From a virus: a stretch of DNA of 64,000 nucleotides. The DNA is taken from positions 1 through 64,000 of IMG/VR virus record IMGVR_UViG_3300031963_000107, one strand, 5' to 3'. Made by a program: the position numbers and the translations under genes. The notes under the pieces were generated by a model. It saw nothing but the letters and a program-made list of their open reading frames with translations. It was not told the origin of the DNA and ran no database searches. Positions 16,201-28,000 of this stretch are shown here, one piece after another; position 1 is the first letter of the stretch; the number at the start of each line of letters is the position of its first letter.

Positions 16201-16849
16201 CTTGATTTATGAAAACTATGCCGACACACTGCCTAGTTACTCTTCGGTGCCATCTTACGCTTCTTCTATTATCAATAGATTTGATATGTCTGACGGGTTG
16301 GCTAAAACAGTAACTTTTAATATTCAAGAAAACAAATGGGTAAGTGATTATCAATTCATTGCAGAACAATACGACTATTTTGACAATAGAATGTTTGGAT
16401 GGAAAAATGGCGCTTTATATGAATTTAATACAAATAGCTCTACATGGAACACTTGGTTTGGACAACAATACCCTGTAAGAATATGTTGGGTTTTAAATAA
16501 ACCGTTGAGCGGATTAAAAGATATGGCTGAAATTGTAATAGAAGGCAGTCAAGCGCCTAATTTTACGGTTATTTACACGACATTGCCAAATACTCAAATT
16601 ACTGATTTAACAAGTTCTGATTTTATAAATCAAGAAGGTATTTTGTATGCTAGAATATTGAGGGATAGGTTGTCGCCAAATACAACAGGAACGGCTGACC
16701 AAAAACTTAATACCGGAGATGTTGTGCTTTCTCAAATACCTCAAATTATGACCGAATTTCAATCTTACGAATCAATAATTTATGTTAATTTTGTTGATGT
16801 AGGGTTTAATTTATCAAGAGGGCAAAATTTTATTCTAGGAAATCAATAA
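13292..16849 (+). CDS. Very large tail/neck protein (muzzle/stabilization-like)
   Basis: A protein of 1185 residues, beta-rich with many short Ser/Thr/Asn/Tyr-containing strands and no membrane segment. The opening KKLFTGGTNQDDSLHLLDNAQYLRLMNGRVG is typical of large podoviral tail-tube/stabilization proteins that encode the nozzle. Size and placement after three ring-type genes and before internal virion genes match the muzzle of crAss-like phages and the nozzle of T7-like phages. No enzyme motif was seen. Role inferred from size, composition and position. Confidence 0.55.
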   Translation: MLRDKKLFTGGTNQDDSLHLLDNAQYLRLMNGRVGITQYGKNYRVEGVPGTTSITQSVYPPYGTNICIGSCVDIEGQRLLWFVYNTFDDHGIYAFDFATSTTYAVLYDSQVQGGLNFNKNHRIDKNCKVNQGLLYWTDNYNEPKKINIDSGIKLNYPAYVTDARAYTSLTDSYEIMLIRRPPVYAPSIVKQYDNQFINNFIANRSWLFAWQYVYFDGEESVLGEYSVASMLNLVELGVPELYNHIYCTLNLLEKIPQTARIIRLIAKDELTNSANVIKTFDKLVNEQPFIAHNSGATQLSFDYYGDVTGATIPTSIASKPFDSVPLLSTTMESATNRMFLANNLSGYDTPTTTSLAVTQTTAIAGANKRFFKSESSYQLGVAFYDKARRKCGVVTKNDNITTTPPKVFTPNSNFNVIPIIANYDFAVDNNFEFDVVQLGNFTASGGAPGNGTSFTATSSFTADMSVNIIGNVTALSPGFTVFRIRIIKNYGLPAIAEQFFDTASMGLPYYFNSTLTLNNYAITIGDVFQVQFISAGICELECYGGSPFTIASASTASSNVLTLNWALNNNNTLNEIPSWAYYYSILRTGNLKTRYFIDSYSSTNKYASKNVTVTSPNFATYTYSDTWNATTTNAIAIDTTILLQSGLGYNYTEGDVCVLINSSSVRYELPVIGQDGAYILLKSTYLVNSLLNIPYIYEIYTPYIRGENEPFYEVGNAYPITNAGTVNRQYSTLSGSLIGDVFVFQRQFNSSVYYYVEAMSPNDLFYKNWFTDEGFVNFVILLGQNRNEHEIRYSNVFTAGTENNGLSTFEALNYKTIPLGTGSIQKLQLASKTTEQGVIMLSIGSFQTASCYLGEVQLVGSSSNSSLVQDVAVIGTVNVLKGMFGTTAPETVVEYLGVIFWYDLNNGTIVQYSSNGLFPVSSYKQEKLFKNYAKGYLAASEGNLDNINGFHHIPTYVDPYHKELGVTLPGLIYENYADTLPSYSSVPSYASSIINRFDMSDGLAKTVTFNIQENKWVSDYQFIAEQYDYFDNRMFGWKNGALYEFNTNSSTWNTWFGQQYPVRICWVLNKPLSGLKDMAEIVIEGSQAPNFTVIYTTLPNTQITDLTSSDFINQEGILYARILRDRLSPNTTGTADQKLNTGDVVLSQIPQIMTEFQSYESIIYVNFVDVGFNLSRGQNFILGNQ

Positions 16850-16874
16850 ATTGTTTAATTTTAAATAAAAAATT

Positions 16875-17447
16875 ATGTCATTCATAGGAGCAGGAGCAAT
16901 ACTAGGTGGCGTTGGAGCATTAGGTAAATCAATATATGGTATTACCCAAATGAGCAAGGCTAATAAAATCAACCCGGAGTGGGCTAAATATGAAAAAAAT
17001 CCATTAGCAGAGCAAAACTTAGGAGCAGTAAGAAATTTGTTTTATGGTAGAAATCGCGCGTTTACACAAGCGCAAGCTAACATTGGGCAAGCTCAAGCAA
17101 ACCAAATAGCTAACGCTCAACGAAATGCAACCGATTCTGCTACCTTGTTAGCTACAGGAGCGGGCGCAGCTGGGCAAGCTGAACTTGCTTTTTCTAATTT
17201 AGCTGGTCAAGAACAACAACAACAAGCAGGCGTTTTGGATAATTTAAGTAGAGCTTACGCAATGTCTATTAACGAGGGGGATAAAGTGCAGGCAAATAAA
17301 TTAATGAAATATCAACTTGACGCTCAAGCTCAATCGGCATTAAGAGAATCCGGCATGGGTAATATATTTGGCGGCGTTAGTGATATTGCTGGCGGGTTAA
17401 TGCAGTATGGCAATTATAAGAATATAGCAGACGCTTTAAAAAAATAA
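16875..17447 (+). CDS. Small internal virion/ejection protein
   Basis: A protein of 190 residues. It has a glycine-rich hydrophobic N-terminus (FIGAGAILGGVGALGKSIYG) and another glycine-rich hydrophobic stretch near the C-terminus (NIFGGVSDIAGGLMQYG). Between them is an Ala/Gln/Asn-rich helical core (QAQANIGQAQANQIANAQ). This layout resembles T7 gp14-type ejected proteins that insert in the host envelope. It is followed by two progressively larger genes, as in the gp14-gp15-gp16 series. Inference from layout and context. Confidence 0.55.
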   Translation: MSFIGAGAILGGVGALGKSIYGITQMSKANKINPEWAKYEKNPLAEQNLGAVRNLFYGRNRAFTQAQANIGQAQANQIANAQRNATDSATLLATGAGAAGQAELAFSNLAGQEQQQQAGVLDNLSRAYAMSINEGDKVQANKLMKYQLDAQAQSALRESGMGNIFGGVSDIAGGLMQYGNYKNIADALKK

Positions 17448-17449
17448 AT

Positions 17450-19006
17450 ATGGCAGAGAATTTAGGTAGTTACGCAGTAAATCTTCCAAAAATATTTCAA
17501 TCGCCGGGAGAAGCTTTGCAGTCCGCAACAGGAACGGCAGAAAGATTATTGCAAATGAAACAAGCCGAAGATGCTAGAAGTCAAGCGGCGGCAGAAAGGA
17601 AAGCCAAAGAACTAGAGGGTGATAGATTAAGGGGTATGGCGATAATTGAGTCTGGGGTTAAATTAGATAAATTACCTCCTGATGAACAAGCTTATCTTGT
17701 AGGGCAAGAAGCTGTGTCTAAATTAAAATCTAATTTAATGACACAATTAAATAATAAAACAATTGACCCTATTGCATTGCAAATTCAAGTAGATAATGGA
17801 ATGAAGGGCATTACAAATGCATCAAATACATTTATTTTAGAGCATAATCAAGCTGATGAAATTGCAAATCAAATTGCAAGAGATAATCCTTCAGTAGATA
17901 TAGCATCACTTAAAAAAGATTTAAGAGATGATGTTAGAAATAGAAGAATTGCACAAGGGCAGTTTGTTGACCCTACTCAAGTGCAACCATCTTCTCTTAT
18001 ATCTCAAGTAACAAATCCGGAAAATTTATCAAAATACATTACAGAATATAACGCCTTGGATAAGGTCATGAGTAGTAAGCAGTCTAGTACGCCTATTAGG
18101 GCTAAACTTGGGACGCCTCAAGAGCATACTATTTATGGAGGGCAAGTTGGATTTTGGGCTAAACCAACATTTGAAACAGACCCTATGGGTTTTATAAAAA
18201 AAGGTGGAAAAACTCCATCTATGACAAATACCGGTACAGAAATAGCAAATGAGCCATTGCCCGCTAATTCATTAAAAGGAGTTGATAAACCATTAGATAT
18301 GGTTCCAGAGGGTGTGTATCAAAAATTTACAACTGATGGCGGTAATCAAGCTAAATCTGAAATTTCCGCATTGGCGCAAAAGCAATTCCCAACTTATAAA
18401 AATTTTACTCCACAAGAGAAAGAATTTGCTAATAGAAATGCTTTATATAATTATTTGAAAAATAAAGATAGAGATGGCTTTGCAGGAATAGGCGAAGTTG
18501 GATATAATCCTCCTCCATCATATGCTGGTCAAAAACCAACAGAAGGAGAGAGGAAGGCAGCTAAAATTGGGGAATATTTAGATACATTTACAAATGCTAT
18601 TAAATCTAGTGATGTAGATAATATAAAGGCTTTAGCTGGTAAGCTTTATGGTTTAGGTGGCGGCAAATCAAAATTTTCAAAAATAGAAGTATATAAAAGA
18701 CCTGATGGTACAGTTACTGGAGTGCAATTAAAATATATAGATAGCAAAGGCAAAATGGCAGGCGGCGATATTATTAAAGCAGATGACCCATATTTGAGAG
18801 ATAAGCTTCAAGGTTCTTATCAGCAAATATCAGGTAGTGAAAGCGCAGCCGAAATTGAAAATTTACCGAAATCGGGGGAAAAAACAAAGCCAAAACCATC
18901 TGCGAATAATAAAATTACCGTAATTTTAAATGGTGAAGAAGGTGTTATAGATGCATCTCAATGGGAAGCTTTTAGAAAGAAATATCCAACAGCAAAAAGA
19001 AAATAA
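17450..19006 (+). CDS. Medium internal virion protein
   Basis: A soluble protein of 518 residues with Ala/Gln/Lys-rich helices in the first third (RLLQMKQAEDARSQAAAERK suggests a coiled coil at about residues 30-60). The centre is mixed. The C-terminal domain (NNKITVILNGEEGVIDASQWEAF) is small and beta-rich and precedes a basic end. Position between the gp14-like protein and the giant polyvalent protein suggests it is packaged inside the capsid and ejected. No enzymatic motif seen. Confidence 0.5.
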   Translation: MAENLGSYAVNLPKIFQSPGEALQSATGTAERLLQMKQAEDARSQAAAERKAKELEGDRLRGMAIIESGVKLDKLPPDEQAYLVGQEAVSKLKSNLMTQLNNKTIDPIALQIQVDNGMKGITNASNTFILEHNQADEIANQIARDNPSVDIASLKKDLRDDVRNRRIAQGQFVDPTQVQPSSLISQVTNPENLSKYITEYNALDKVMSSKQSSTPIRAKLGTPQEHTIYGGQVGFWAKPTFETDPMGFIKKGGKTPSMTNTGTEIANEPLPANSLKGVDKPLDMVPEGVYQKFTTDGGNQAKSEISALAQKQFPTYKNFTPQEKEFANRNALYNYLKNKDRDGFAGIGEVGYNPPPSYAGQKPTEGERKAAKIGEYLDTFTNAIKSSDVDNIKALAGKLYGLGGGKSKFSKIEVYKRPDGTVTGVQLKYIDSKGKMAGGDIIKADDPYLRDKLQGSYQQISGSESAAEIENLPKSGEKTKPKPSANNKITVILNGEEGVIDASQWEAFRKKYPTAKRK

Positions 19007-19008
19007 AA

Positions 19009-22000
19009 ATGCCAGAAGAACAAAATAATCCGTTTGCAGAATTTGGTGGTGAAGTAATAAAAAAGAAAACAAATCCGTTTGCTGAATTTGGCGGCGAATT
19101 AAAAAAAAAAGACCAACCTACACGTTCAGGATATTCGGTTACACCATTACCATCTCAAGATAAATTTGATATAGGAGAAGAAGTGGCTACTATTGGATAT
19201 AAAAGTCCAATAGGTAAAGCTATTCAGAAAGATAAGATAAAGGGTAGTAATATAGCGGGAGTATATAATACATTGGTTGGAAGTTTATCGTCAATTATAG
19301 GAGGCGGTGTTTATATGGCTGATATACTTGGCGCTCAACCTTATATGCCATTAAGCGTTAGAATTGCTAATGCAGATGCAGATAGAAAGAAAGCTGTTAG
19401 TTTCATAGAGCAAGCAAGAATAGAAAAAGGCTTTCCATTAATAACCCCCGGCGGAGTAGATTGGATTAGCTCAAGCAAAGAATTTGAACAGCAACAAGGT
19501 GAATTTGACATTACTCCAAAAGATGGTGGAGGTTTATTTAGTGGAGTAGATTTTGAAGATGTTAGAGGGTTAGCTTTTCAAGCGCCTAAAACACTAGTAG
19601 AAATGGCTGCCGGCGGCTTGTCTGGTGGTTTGACATTTGCCCAACAATCAATTAATGATAATGCAAAAGAATTAGAAGAAAGCGGAGCCGGTAATAAATT
19701 AACTGATGTTCAAAAAGTAGGATATTTATTTACTCAAGCGGCAGCTCAAGCAGCTCTTGAAAAATTTTCTATAGATAAAATATTAAAAAATACAGGTTTA
19801 GCTAAAAGTATAGAAAAGAAAATTACCGCAGAGGTTATTGAGGGGTTTGCTCAAAAAGGCATAAAAGCTACTGCAAAAGAGATTCAGGATGAGATGGTTA
19901 AAAAAGCAGCTAAACTATCTACCAAATTAAAAAATGTAGGTATAAAAGGAGTAGAAAGTGCTTTTGTAGAAGGAAGTACAGAGGGGATTCAGCAAGCCGC
20001 TTCCGATGCTATAAAAGTAGCAACTAATAAAATAGCGAAAAATGAAGTTTTTGATGAGGAGGATATAAATAAAAATTTTTGGAAAAATGTTGTAAATAAT
20101 ACTGTTATGGGCGCTGCAATGGGAGGGGTAGCAGGCGCAGGGTTACAAGGTTTAGGTAGTACAGATAAAGCAATTAGACAAGAAATTGCAAATGAAACTG
20201 ATTTGCAAAATATACAAGAGCAAATAAGCAAGCAGGTAGAAGAAGGTAATTTAACCCCGGAAGATGCAGAAGCGGCAAATATCACAGCACAACAATACGC
20301 AGAAATTGCAGGGAAGATTCCTACAACAGTATCGAAAGAAGATAAGTATAAAATTATAGGTGGTATTTCTCAAAGAAATAGCTTACAACAAGATTTGCAA
20401 AAAGCTCGTGAAGAGATGATGGATGTTGACCCTATATTTAGAAAAGAAAAGCAAGACCAAATTGATTTAATACAAGCTAAAATAGATGAAACAGGTGATT
20501 ATTTAGAAGGTCTTGCAACAGGAAAGAAGCCAAGATACATTAAAAGAGATGGTAGAAAAGGAGAAGAAACTACCTATTATAAAGTTGATGAAAATGGAGA
20601 TAGTACTCCAATAAGTCAAGCTCGTTATGATTTAGCCAAAGCAATTAAAAAAGAAGATAGCAGAAAAAAAGCTCCTATTGATGAAAACAGACGCAGAAGA
20701 GTAGAGCAATTTGATATATTATATGGTGTAAAATCAAACAATCCAGAATTTGATTTTCCTAATTCATTTGAAGAGTTTAATAAGAAAATAGATAGCGACC
20801 CTAACTATTTATCTGATTTATACAAGAGAGCAAAAAAGTACAAAGAAACAGGAGAAATTGCCGAAGATGAAATGGGTACAGAAGCATCTTTTATAGAAGC
20901 TATAAATCCGCCTGTAGAAAAAGATATTACAATAGGTGAGGTTGTAGATAAAAAGGGTACATACAAAAACGAAAAAGGAACTTTCTTGCAAGAAGGGGAT
21001 AATATCGTATTTAAGAATGAAGCTTCAGGAGAAAAGTATGAAGTAGGTAAGGCGGCTGAAATACAAGAGAAACCAGCATCTGAATTTGACATTAAATATG
21101 ATGAATCTTTAGTTGCAATTGACGATAAAGGCAATATAAGTGTAAGAGAAAAACCTTACATAAACAGATACTCAAATCCATTAAAGGCTATTAATAAGGA
21201 TGAAAATGGAAATATAGTTTCCGTTAATTTAGAAACAGCTGATGGTAAAAAGAGAACATTTAAGGGAAGTATAGCTGAAGATATAGCTTATCAAATAAAC
21301 TTAAAAGAGAAAAGCAAAGAAGCGCCTAAAGTTGAACCTAAAGCTGAACAAGTTATTGAAAAGCCTGCTCAAGTAGTTAAGCCGGTTAAACCAGTTGTTG
21401 AAGTAAAAGAAGAAATTGAAGAAGAAATTGAGCCGGTTGAAGTAAAGGAAAAGCCTAAAACTAAAGTTGAAGAAATTAAAACTAAAATAAAATCTAAATT
21501 AGAAAGTTTTAAAGAAAGGTTTGCTCCTGTAAAGAAAACATCTACTCAAGGTGAAAAAATTGCTGAAGCTAAAGATGTTTATAAGAAATTAAAAGAAATG
21601 GATGCTGCTACTGATGCAGAGCAAATTGGATTAAGATATTTAGCAGATGGAGGTACGGTTAGTCAGGCTGCAATTAATGAAATTGCGGGCAGTACTGCTA
21701 CCAATAGGGCTACATTAAACACCGGAAGAAAAGTTAAGACAAAATCAGAGGAAGCTAAAGCTAGAGATTATGTTGCGGGTGATGAATCTTTAGATGATTT
21801 GGCGCATAGATTATGGGAAGCAAACAAGCAAAGAGTTCCTGAAGATAAAATAAAGGAAGCTTTAATGGAAGAGATTGGAAATAACAATACAAAATTTGAT
21901 GCAGCTAAAGCTTATTTAGAAAGATATAGTCCTGAATATACTCAACAATCATATGAGGACAGAATGAGCGAGCAAATGCAAGCTGAAGAAGAAGAGTTTA

Positions 22001-25000
22001 GAAGAAAATTAGAAGAAGAAGGATTGGAAGAAGCTCCATTTGCTGTTAGAGAAACAACTACAGAAGATGTAGAAGCAATGCAAGAAATTGTAGCTGATTA
22101 TGTAAAAGATGGAGTTACAGCATTGGATGACATTAAAAGAGAAATAGCAAAAGAATTAGGATACAACACAAAGGCATTAAGACAAATTGTTGAAGATGCT
22201 TATAATAGATATACTACAACAACAGAGGTTGCCCCTTCAGAGGTTTTAGGCGCTATTACGGATAGGATTGGCAATAAGATGAAGCAGATGTTTGGTAAGG
22301 CAGCTCAAGCGCCGGTTATACTTGATGATGCTAATTCTATGCTTGATAAGGCAGCTGAATTTGGGGCAAGTGGTGATGTTATAGAATTCCAAAAAGAACA
22401 AGCAAAACAACGAAAAGGCGCATCCGTATCAGATAAAACTGCTATGAATGATTTAAGGTCAAAGACAGAAGATAAAGCTAAAATTAGCATTATTGATGCA
22501 GCTGAAAAAATGATAACAACCTTAAAGTCGGTGTTGCCTAATTTTGATATTGTAATACATGGTAGCAATGAAAGTTATAACGCAGCCATGAAAGATGCTA
22601 AAGGACAATTATTTGGGGCAGGCAACTTTAGCTATTCTAAAAAGAAAGGTGAATATTCAGGTCGTATTGATATTAATTTAAACAAAGCGAATAATAGAAC
22701 AGTAGCGCACGAAATAGCTCATGGAGTTATGTTAAAGGCATTTGGTGACAATCCCAAATTGTTTAAAGAATTTAAGGAGAAAATATCATCTGTATTGAAT
22801 GAAAGCGCTAATCAAACATTAATTGATTTTGCTGATAGGGCTACTTATGCAAAAAATGATACTTACGAGGAGTATTTAGCAGAATTAATAGCTATGTTAG
22901 CTGAACAGGAAACTAAATTATCTACAAGTACATTCCAAAAAATTGCTGCTATTATAAATGATATAATAGAAAAGATAACAAATGGCGCATTTAAACCATT
23001 TGAAAATATTAAAAGCACAAAGCAGGTTGTTGACTTTTTTAATGACATATCAGAGTCTATTCGCAAAGGAGAGGCAATAAATATTGAAAACATTAAAACC
23101 GCAGAAGAATTAAAAAAGCAGGCTAAATTAGAATTAGAAGATTTTGAAAGAATTGCCACAGAAAGCATTGCAGATATTGCTCGTATCTTTGGTATGGATT
23201 TGGGTAGCCCGGTAACTTCAAAAGCTCAATCTCCTGTTCAAGAGCTTCCTCGACCTGTTGTTAATGGATTTGATATTTTAAAGAAAAAATTTGGCGAAAC
23301 AGCAGCTAAAACAATAAGAAGTAAAATACCTATTGCATTAGATTATCCTACCGAATTTGTTGATTTTATAACAGCAAAAATACCAATAAAGGAAGATGTT
23401 TCATTTATTGTAGATAAAATGGGCGATAATTTGGATGGTTTATTTAGAATAGCGATTCAAAAGAATTCTGACGCCGCAGATGCAAAGGGTAAAACTCCAG
23501 AAGAATTATCAAAAGAAGCGGGATATGTGTTTCATAGACCAAGTACGGCTGACGATATATTGGTATTTAAAAAGGATTTTAAAAATGCAGAATTATTATG
23601 CACATATAATAATGTTGAAGGCAGAGCGCGTAAGAATTTTATATTTTGGTTAAGAAGGAATGAGGCAGAAACAGTATTGCATGCAAACGAAGTAACGCAA
23701 GCATATTTAAAAGAAGAATCAGAGGGTGCTATTTTATGGCGTAATTATTTAGATAAAAAAGGTTTAAAAAAAGAAGATGGCTCATATGATTTATTAAATG
23801 TAGAACCAAAAAGAGAAGACCCTTATGGAACATCTTCAATGAGCGTTCAAATAGGAAGAACTGGCGACGACCTTTCGGTTGGAGCAATTTCAATAAAAAA
23901 TAGATATAACCATACCGTATCATCTCCAGATAATACATTTGATAATGAATTAGATAATATAATAAAAGGACTTGAAAAAGCTATATATGGCATAGAAGGG
24001 GTTCCTGAAAAAAGAAAAGCAAGTGGACGCGCATCACTTCCTGATTACATACAAAAAGACAATCAAGGTAGATTATTTAAATATGACCAAGAGATTAATG
24101 GTGTTTATATTAGCAAAAATGGATACTATGATGGGAATTTGCATATAATAGATAAGTCTACGCAAAAAATTGTTGACGATTATTTAATTGATTCAAAAAA
24201 TAAGACTGCAACTTCTGTAGCAAATAACAGAAATCTGATAACGCTGGGTGATATTAATAAAATTTCTTTTGACAAGAATACTGTAAAAATTCAATCAGAT
24301 AAAGGTTCCTTAATTCTTGAGCTTGTTGATGGGGTGCTTGATAAAATAAGTGGCGATATTACAAGGGTAGAGAATTCATTCATGTTTTACAATAAATCTT
24401 TGACTAGTATTGATTTGCCATCGGTTAAATCTATTGGTAATGATTTTCTTTATTTAAATGAAACCTTAAGAAGCGTTAATTTGCCATTAGTTGAACGTAT
24501 TGGCGATGAGTTTCTTTACCGTAATCTTTCTTTAGAAAGTATTGATTTGCCATTAGTTAGTGTTATTGGTGGTCAATTTATTAGTAGAAATGAATCATCT
24601 TTAAAAAATGTTAATCTACCTTCTGCTGTAATTATTGGCGATGAGTTTCTTAAATATAATGAATCTTTAGAAAATCTTAATTTGCCATCTGCGCAAATGA
24701 TTGGTTATAATTTTCTTTATAACAATGAATATTTAACAAGTGTCAATTTGCCAAATATTGCGGCTATTGGCGAAAGCTTTATGCGAAGAAATCAATCTTT
24801 AAAAAATATTGATTTCCCGTTACTTAAAAAAGTTCAGTCAAATTTTTTATCTAGAAATGAAAATATAGAAGAAGTTAATCTTCCATTAGCAACTGAAATT
24901 GGCTCTGGTTTTTTAACTAATAATAAATATTTAAAAAAAATAAATTTACCATTAGTAAAATCAATTGAAAGTGAATTCCTTCCTCTAAACAATCTTTTAG

Positions 25001-28000
25001 AAGAAATTAATTTGCCTTTGGTGGAAAAAATAGGTTCTGAATTTCTTCTTTACAACGAGTCTTTAACAACAATAAGTTTACCGTCTGTTAAAAATATTGG
25101 CAGTAAATTTATGCAATCTAGCGTTTTAACTAGTATTGATTTGCCATTAGTGGAAAGCATTGACCGCGAGTTTCTTTATGATAATCGCAGGTTAGAAAGT
25201 ATTAGCTTGCCCTCTGTTGAAATAATAGGCGCTGATTTTTTGTATAGAAATCAATACATAACAAATGTTGAATTGCCTTTGCTAAAATATGCAGGCAACA
25301 GATTTTTAAGTAGTGCTAAAGATTTAACAAATATAAAATTACCATCTATTAAAACAATTGGTGATAAATTTCTTTATTTAAACAAATCATTAACTAATAT
25401 TGATTTGCCTTTGGTTGAAACAATTGGGGAGGAGTTTTTATATGGTAATGAATCTATATCAAATATAAATTTACCGTTAGTTAAAATAATTGGAAGTGAT
25501 TTTCTTCATAATAATCAATCTTTAACAAGTTTAGATTTGCCTTTAGTTGAAGGCGTTGGGTATAATTTTATTTTTGAAAATAAATCTTTAGCAAAAGTTA
25601 ATCTTCCATCTGTTATATACATTCGAAGTTCATTTCTTAAATACAATGAAGCATTAACTAGCATTGATTTACCATTAGCTGAATCTATCGGGAATCAATT
25701 TCTTTTTTTTAATGAATCTTTAGAAAGTGTTAATTTGCCAAATGTTGTGCTTGTTGGAGCTGATTTTCTTTATAGTAATGAATCTTTTTTAGAAACTCTT
25801 AAATTACCAAATGTTATAAAAATAGGTAGTGATTTTCTTCATTATAATAATTCTTTAACAACTCTTGAATTGCCAAAAGTTGAAAATATAGATGATGATT
25901 TTCTTTTTAATAATATGTCTTTAGAAAATTTAGAATTGCCATCTATTAAAATTTTAAGCCCCAACGGATTTCTTCCTAAAAATAAAGTTTTAGCTGATAA
26001 GGTTTTAGCAAGCATAGAGTCGACTGAAGTAAGGTCAAAAGCGCAAATGCCAATGTTTATGGCTAATCAAAATGGCGAAGATATATTAGGATTTTCTTAT
26101 GACAATAGAATGTATTTAAACAAAGAAAAACTTAATCCTAATACCATAATACATGAAGCAGGTCATATTTGGACAGAGTGGGTTAAGAACAATGATACTA
26201 AATTGTATGATAAGGGCATGGAATTGGTTGAAAAGTCACCATACTTGCAAAAAGCGAAGAATAGTAAATTTTACCAAGAACAAGCAGATAAATTAGCTAC
26301 AGAAGAGCAAAGAGAGGCTTACTTTAAACACGAAGCATTAGCTATGGCTATTGGTGATAAGGGAGCGCAATTTGTATTAGAGAGCAAAAAAGAATCATTC
26401 CAAGATTGGTTAAAAACTTTATGGACTAAAATAAAGAACTTAACAGGATTTAAAGATTTGACAGCAGAAGAGTTCCAAAACTTGACTTTTGAGCAATTTT
26501 CTAAAATGGCTGTTAAAGAAATTTTAGGAACAGAAGGTGCAGTTGACAAGTTAAATTCAATAAAGAGTTTTAGAAATAAAAAGAAATTTATAAAAGACAA
26601 CTTAAAATACGAATCAAATAAGAATGCAATAGACGAACTTGATTTTACAGAAGAAGATTTCATTGAAATCGCAAAGTCAAACTTTGATTTATCAACCTTT
26701 AAAAATATAAAAGATGCCGTACAAAAGCGAAGCACAAAGAAAGTACTTCAACCAAAACAAGGAGAAGATGGAGAAACAAGGGGTGGACGTAGACGAGTGG
26801 AACCAAGAGTCGAAGGGGAAAGAATTACCGATGAAGAAGGCGAAGCCACACAGCCCAAAGGTATTACGCAAATCCCAGAAGAAATTCAAGGTGTAGGATT
26901 AGAAAATCAAGATATAGATTATGTCCGCATAACAAAAGCGGAATTAAGCAAATTAAGAGAAAGTCTTGGACTACCTGCGTATAAAGGATTGCCTATTGAG
27001 AATCGTGAAATGTTAAGAGAAGCAGCTCAAGAAATGATTAAGAAAGGCGTAAGTGTTGAATCTTTATACGATAAAATTAGAAGAGGAGATGCTTTGTCTA
27101 ATTACGAAAATGCATTTATGGCTGAATACAGGGCTGCATTAGATTTGGAATTAAAAAATAATCCTTCTCAAGAGCTATTAAAAAAGATTGCAGAATTTGC
27201 TGACATATTCCAACAGGGAGCATCTTTAGCAGGTAAGGCATTAGAAAGTTTAAAAATAATGAAGAAGCTCAATGAAGCTAATACATTATCAAACTTTTTA
27301 TTGACTAGGCAAGAAGATAAAGGGTTTCCGTTGACTCCTAAAATGATGGTGGAAGAAACTGCCAAATTTGAAAAAGTACAAAAAGCGAAAAAGGAGTTAA
27401 AAGAATCTGTTGAAAATGATATTGAAAACCAAATTAAAACAGAAGCTGAAAACGAGTTAAAAAAAGAAGGGAAAGCAAAAGTTAAAAAATCTCACGAAGA
27501 ATTTGTAAAAGAAAGAAAAGCTGCGTTGGCGGCTGCAAGAGAGGCTGTAAAAAAAGTCAGCAAAGGTGATGGTGGGTTAATGGTTTCTGCGCCGTATTTG
27601 CCTCAATTAATTGCAGTAGCTCCACATATGAATAAATATGTTAAAAGCTTATTTGCTGAAGGCGTTTCTAAATTAGATGATATTGTTACTGAAGTGCATA
27701 AAGAGTTTTCTGAACTAGTTGAGGGATTAACAAAAAGAGATGTATTGGATGTAATTGCCGGTAAATATAATCTTAAAAAAAGAACGTCTGATGAAATAAA
27801 CGCAGGATTAAGATTATTGCGCAGAGAGGCTGAATTATTGGCATTATTAGAAAAAGCTAGGTTGGGAGAAGAAGAGGTTAAATCTGAAAGCCAAATGGCA
27901 GAAAAGGGCAAAAGAGTGCAAGAGTTAGAAAGAAAGGTAAAAGAAGTTAAAGCACTAAATAAAGCTAAAGAATTAGCAGAAGAGGGTGTTGAAGAAAAAT

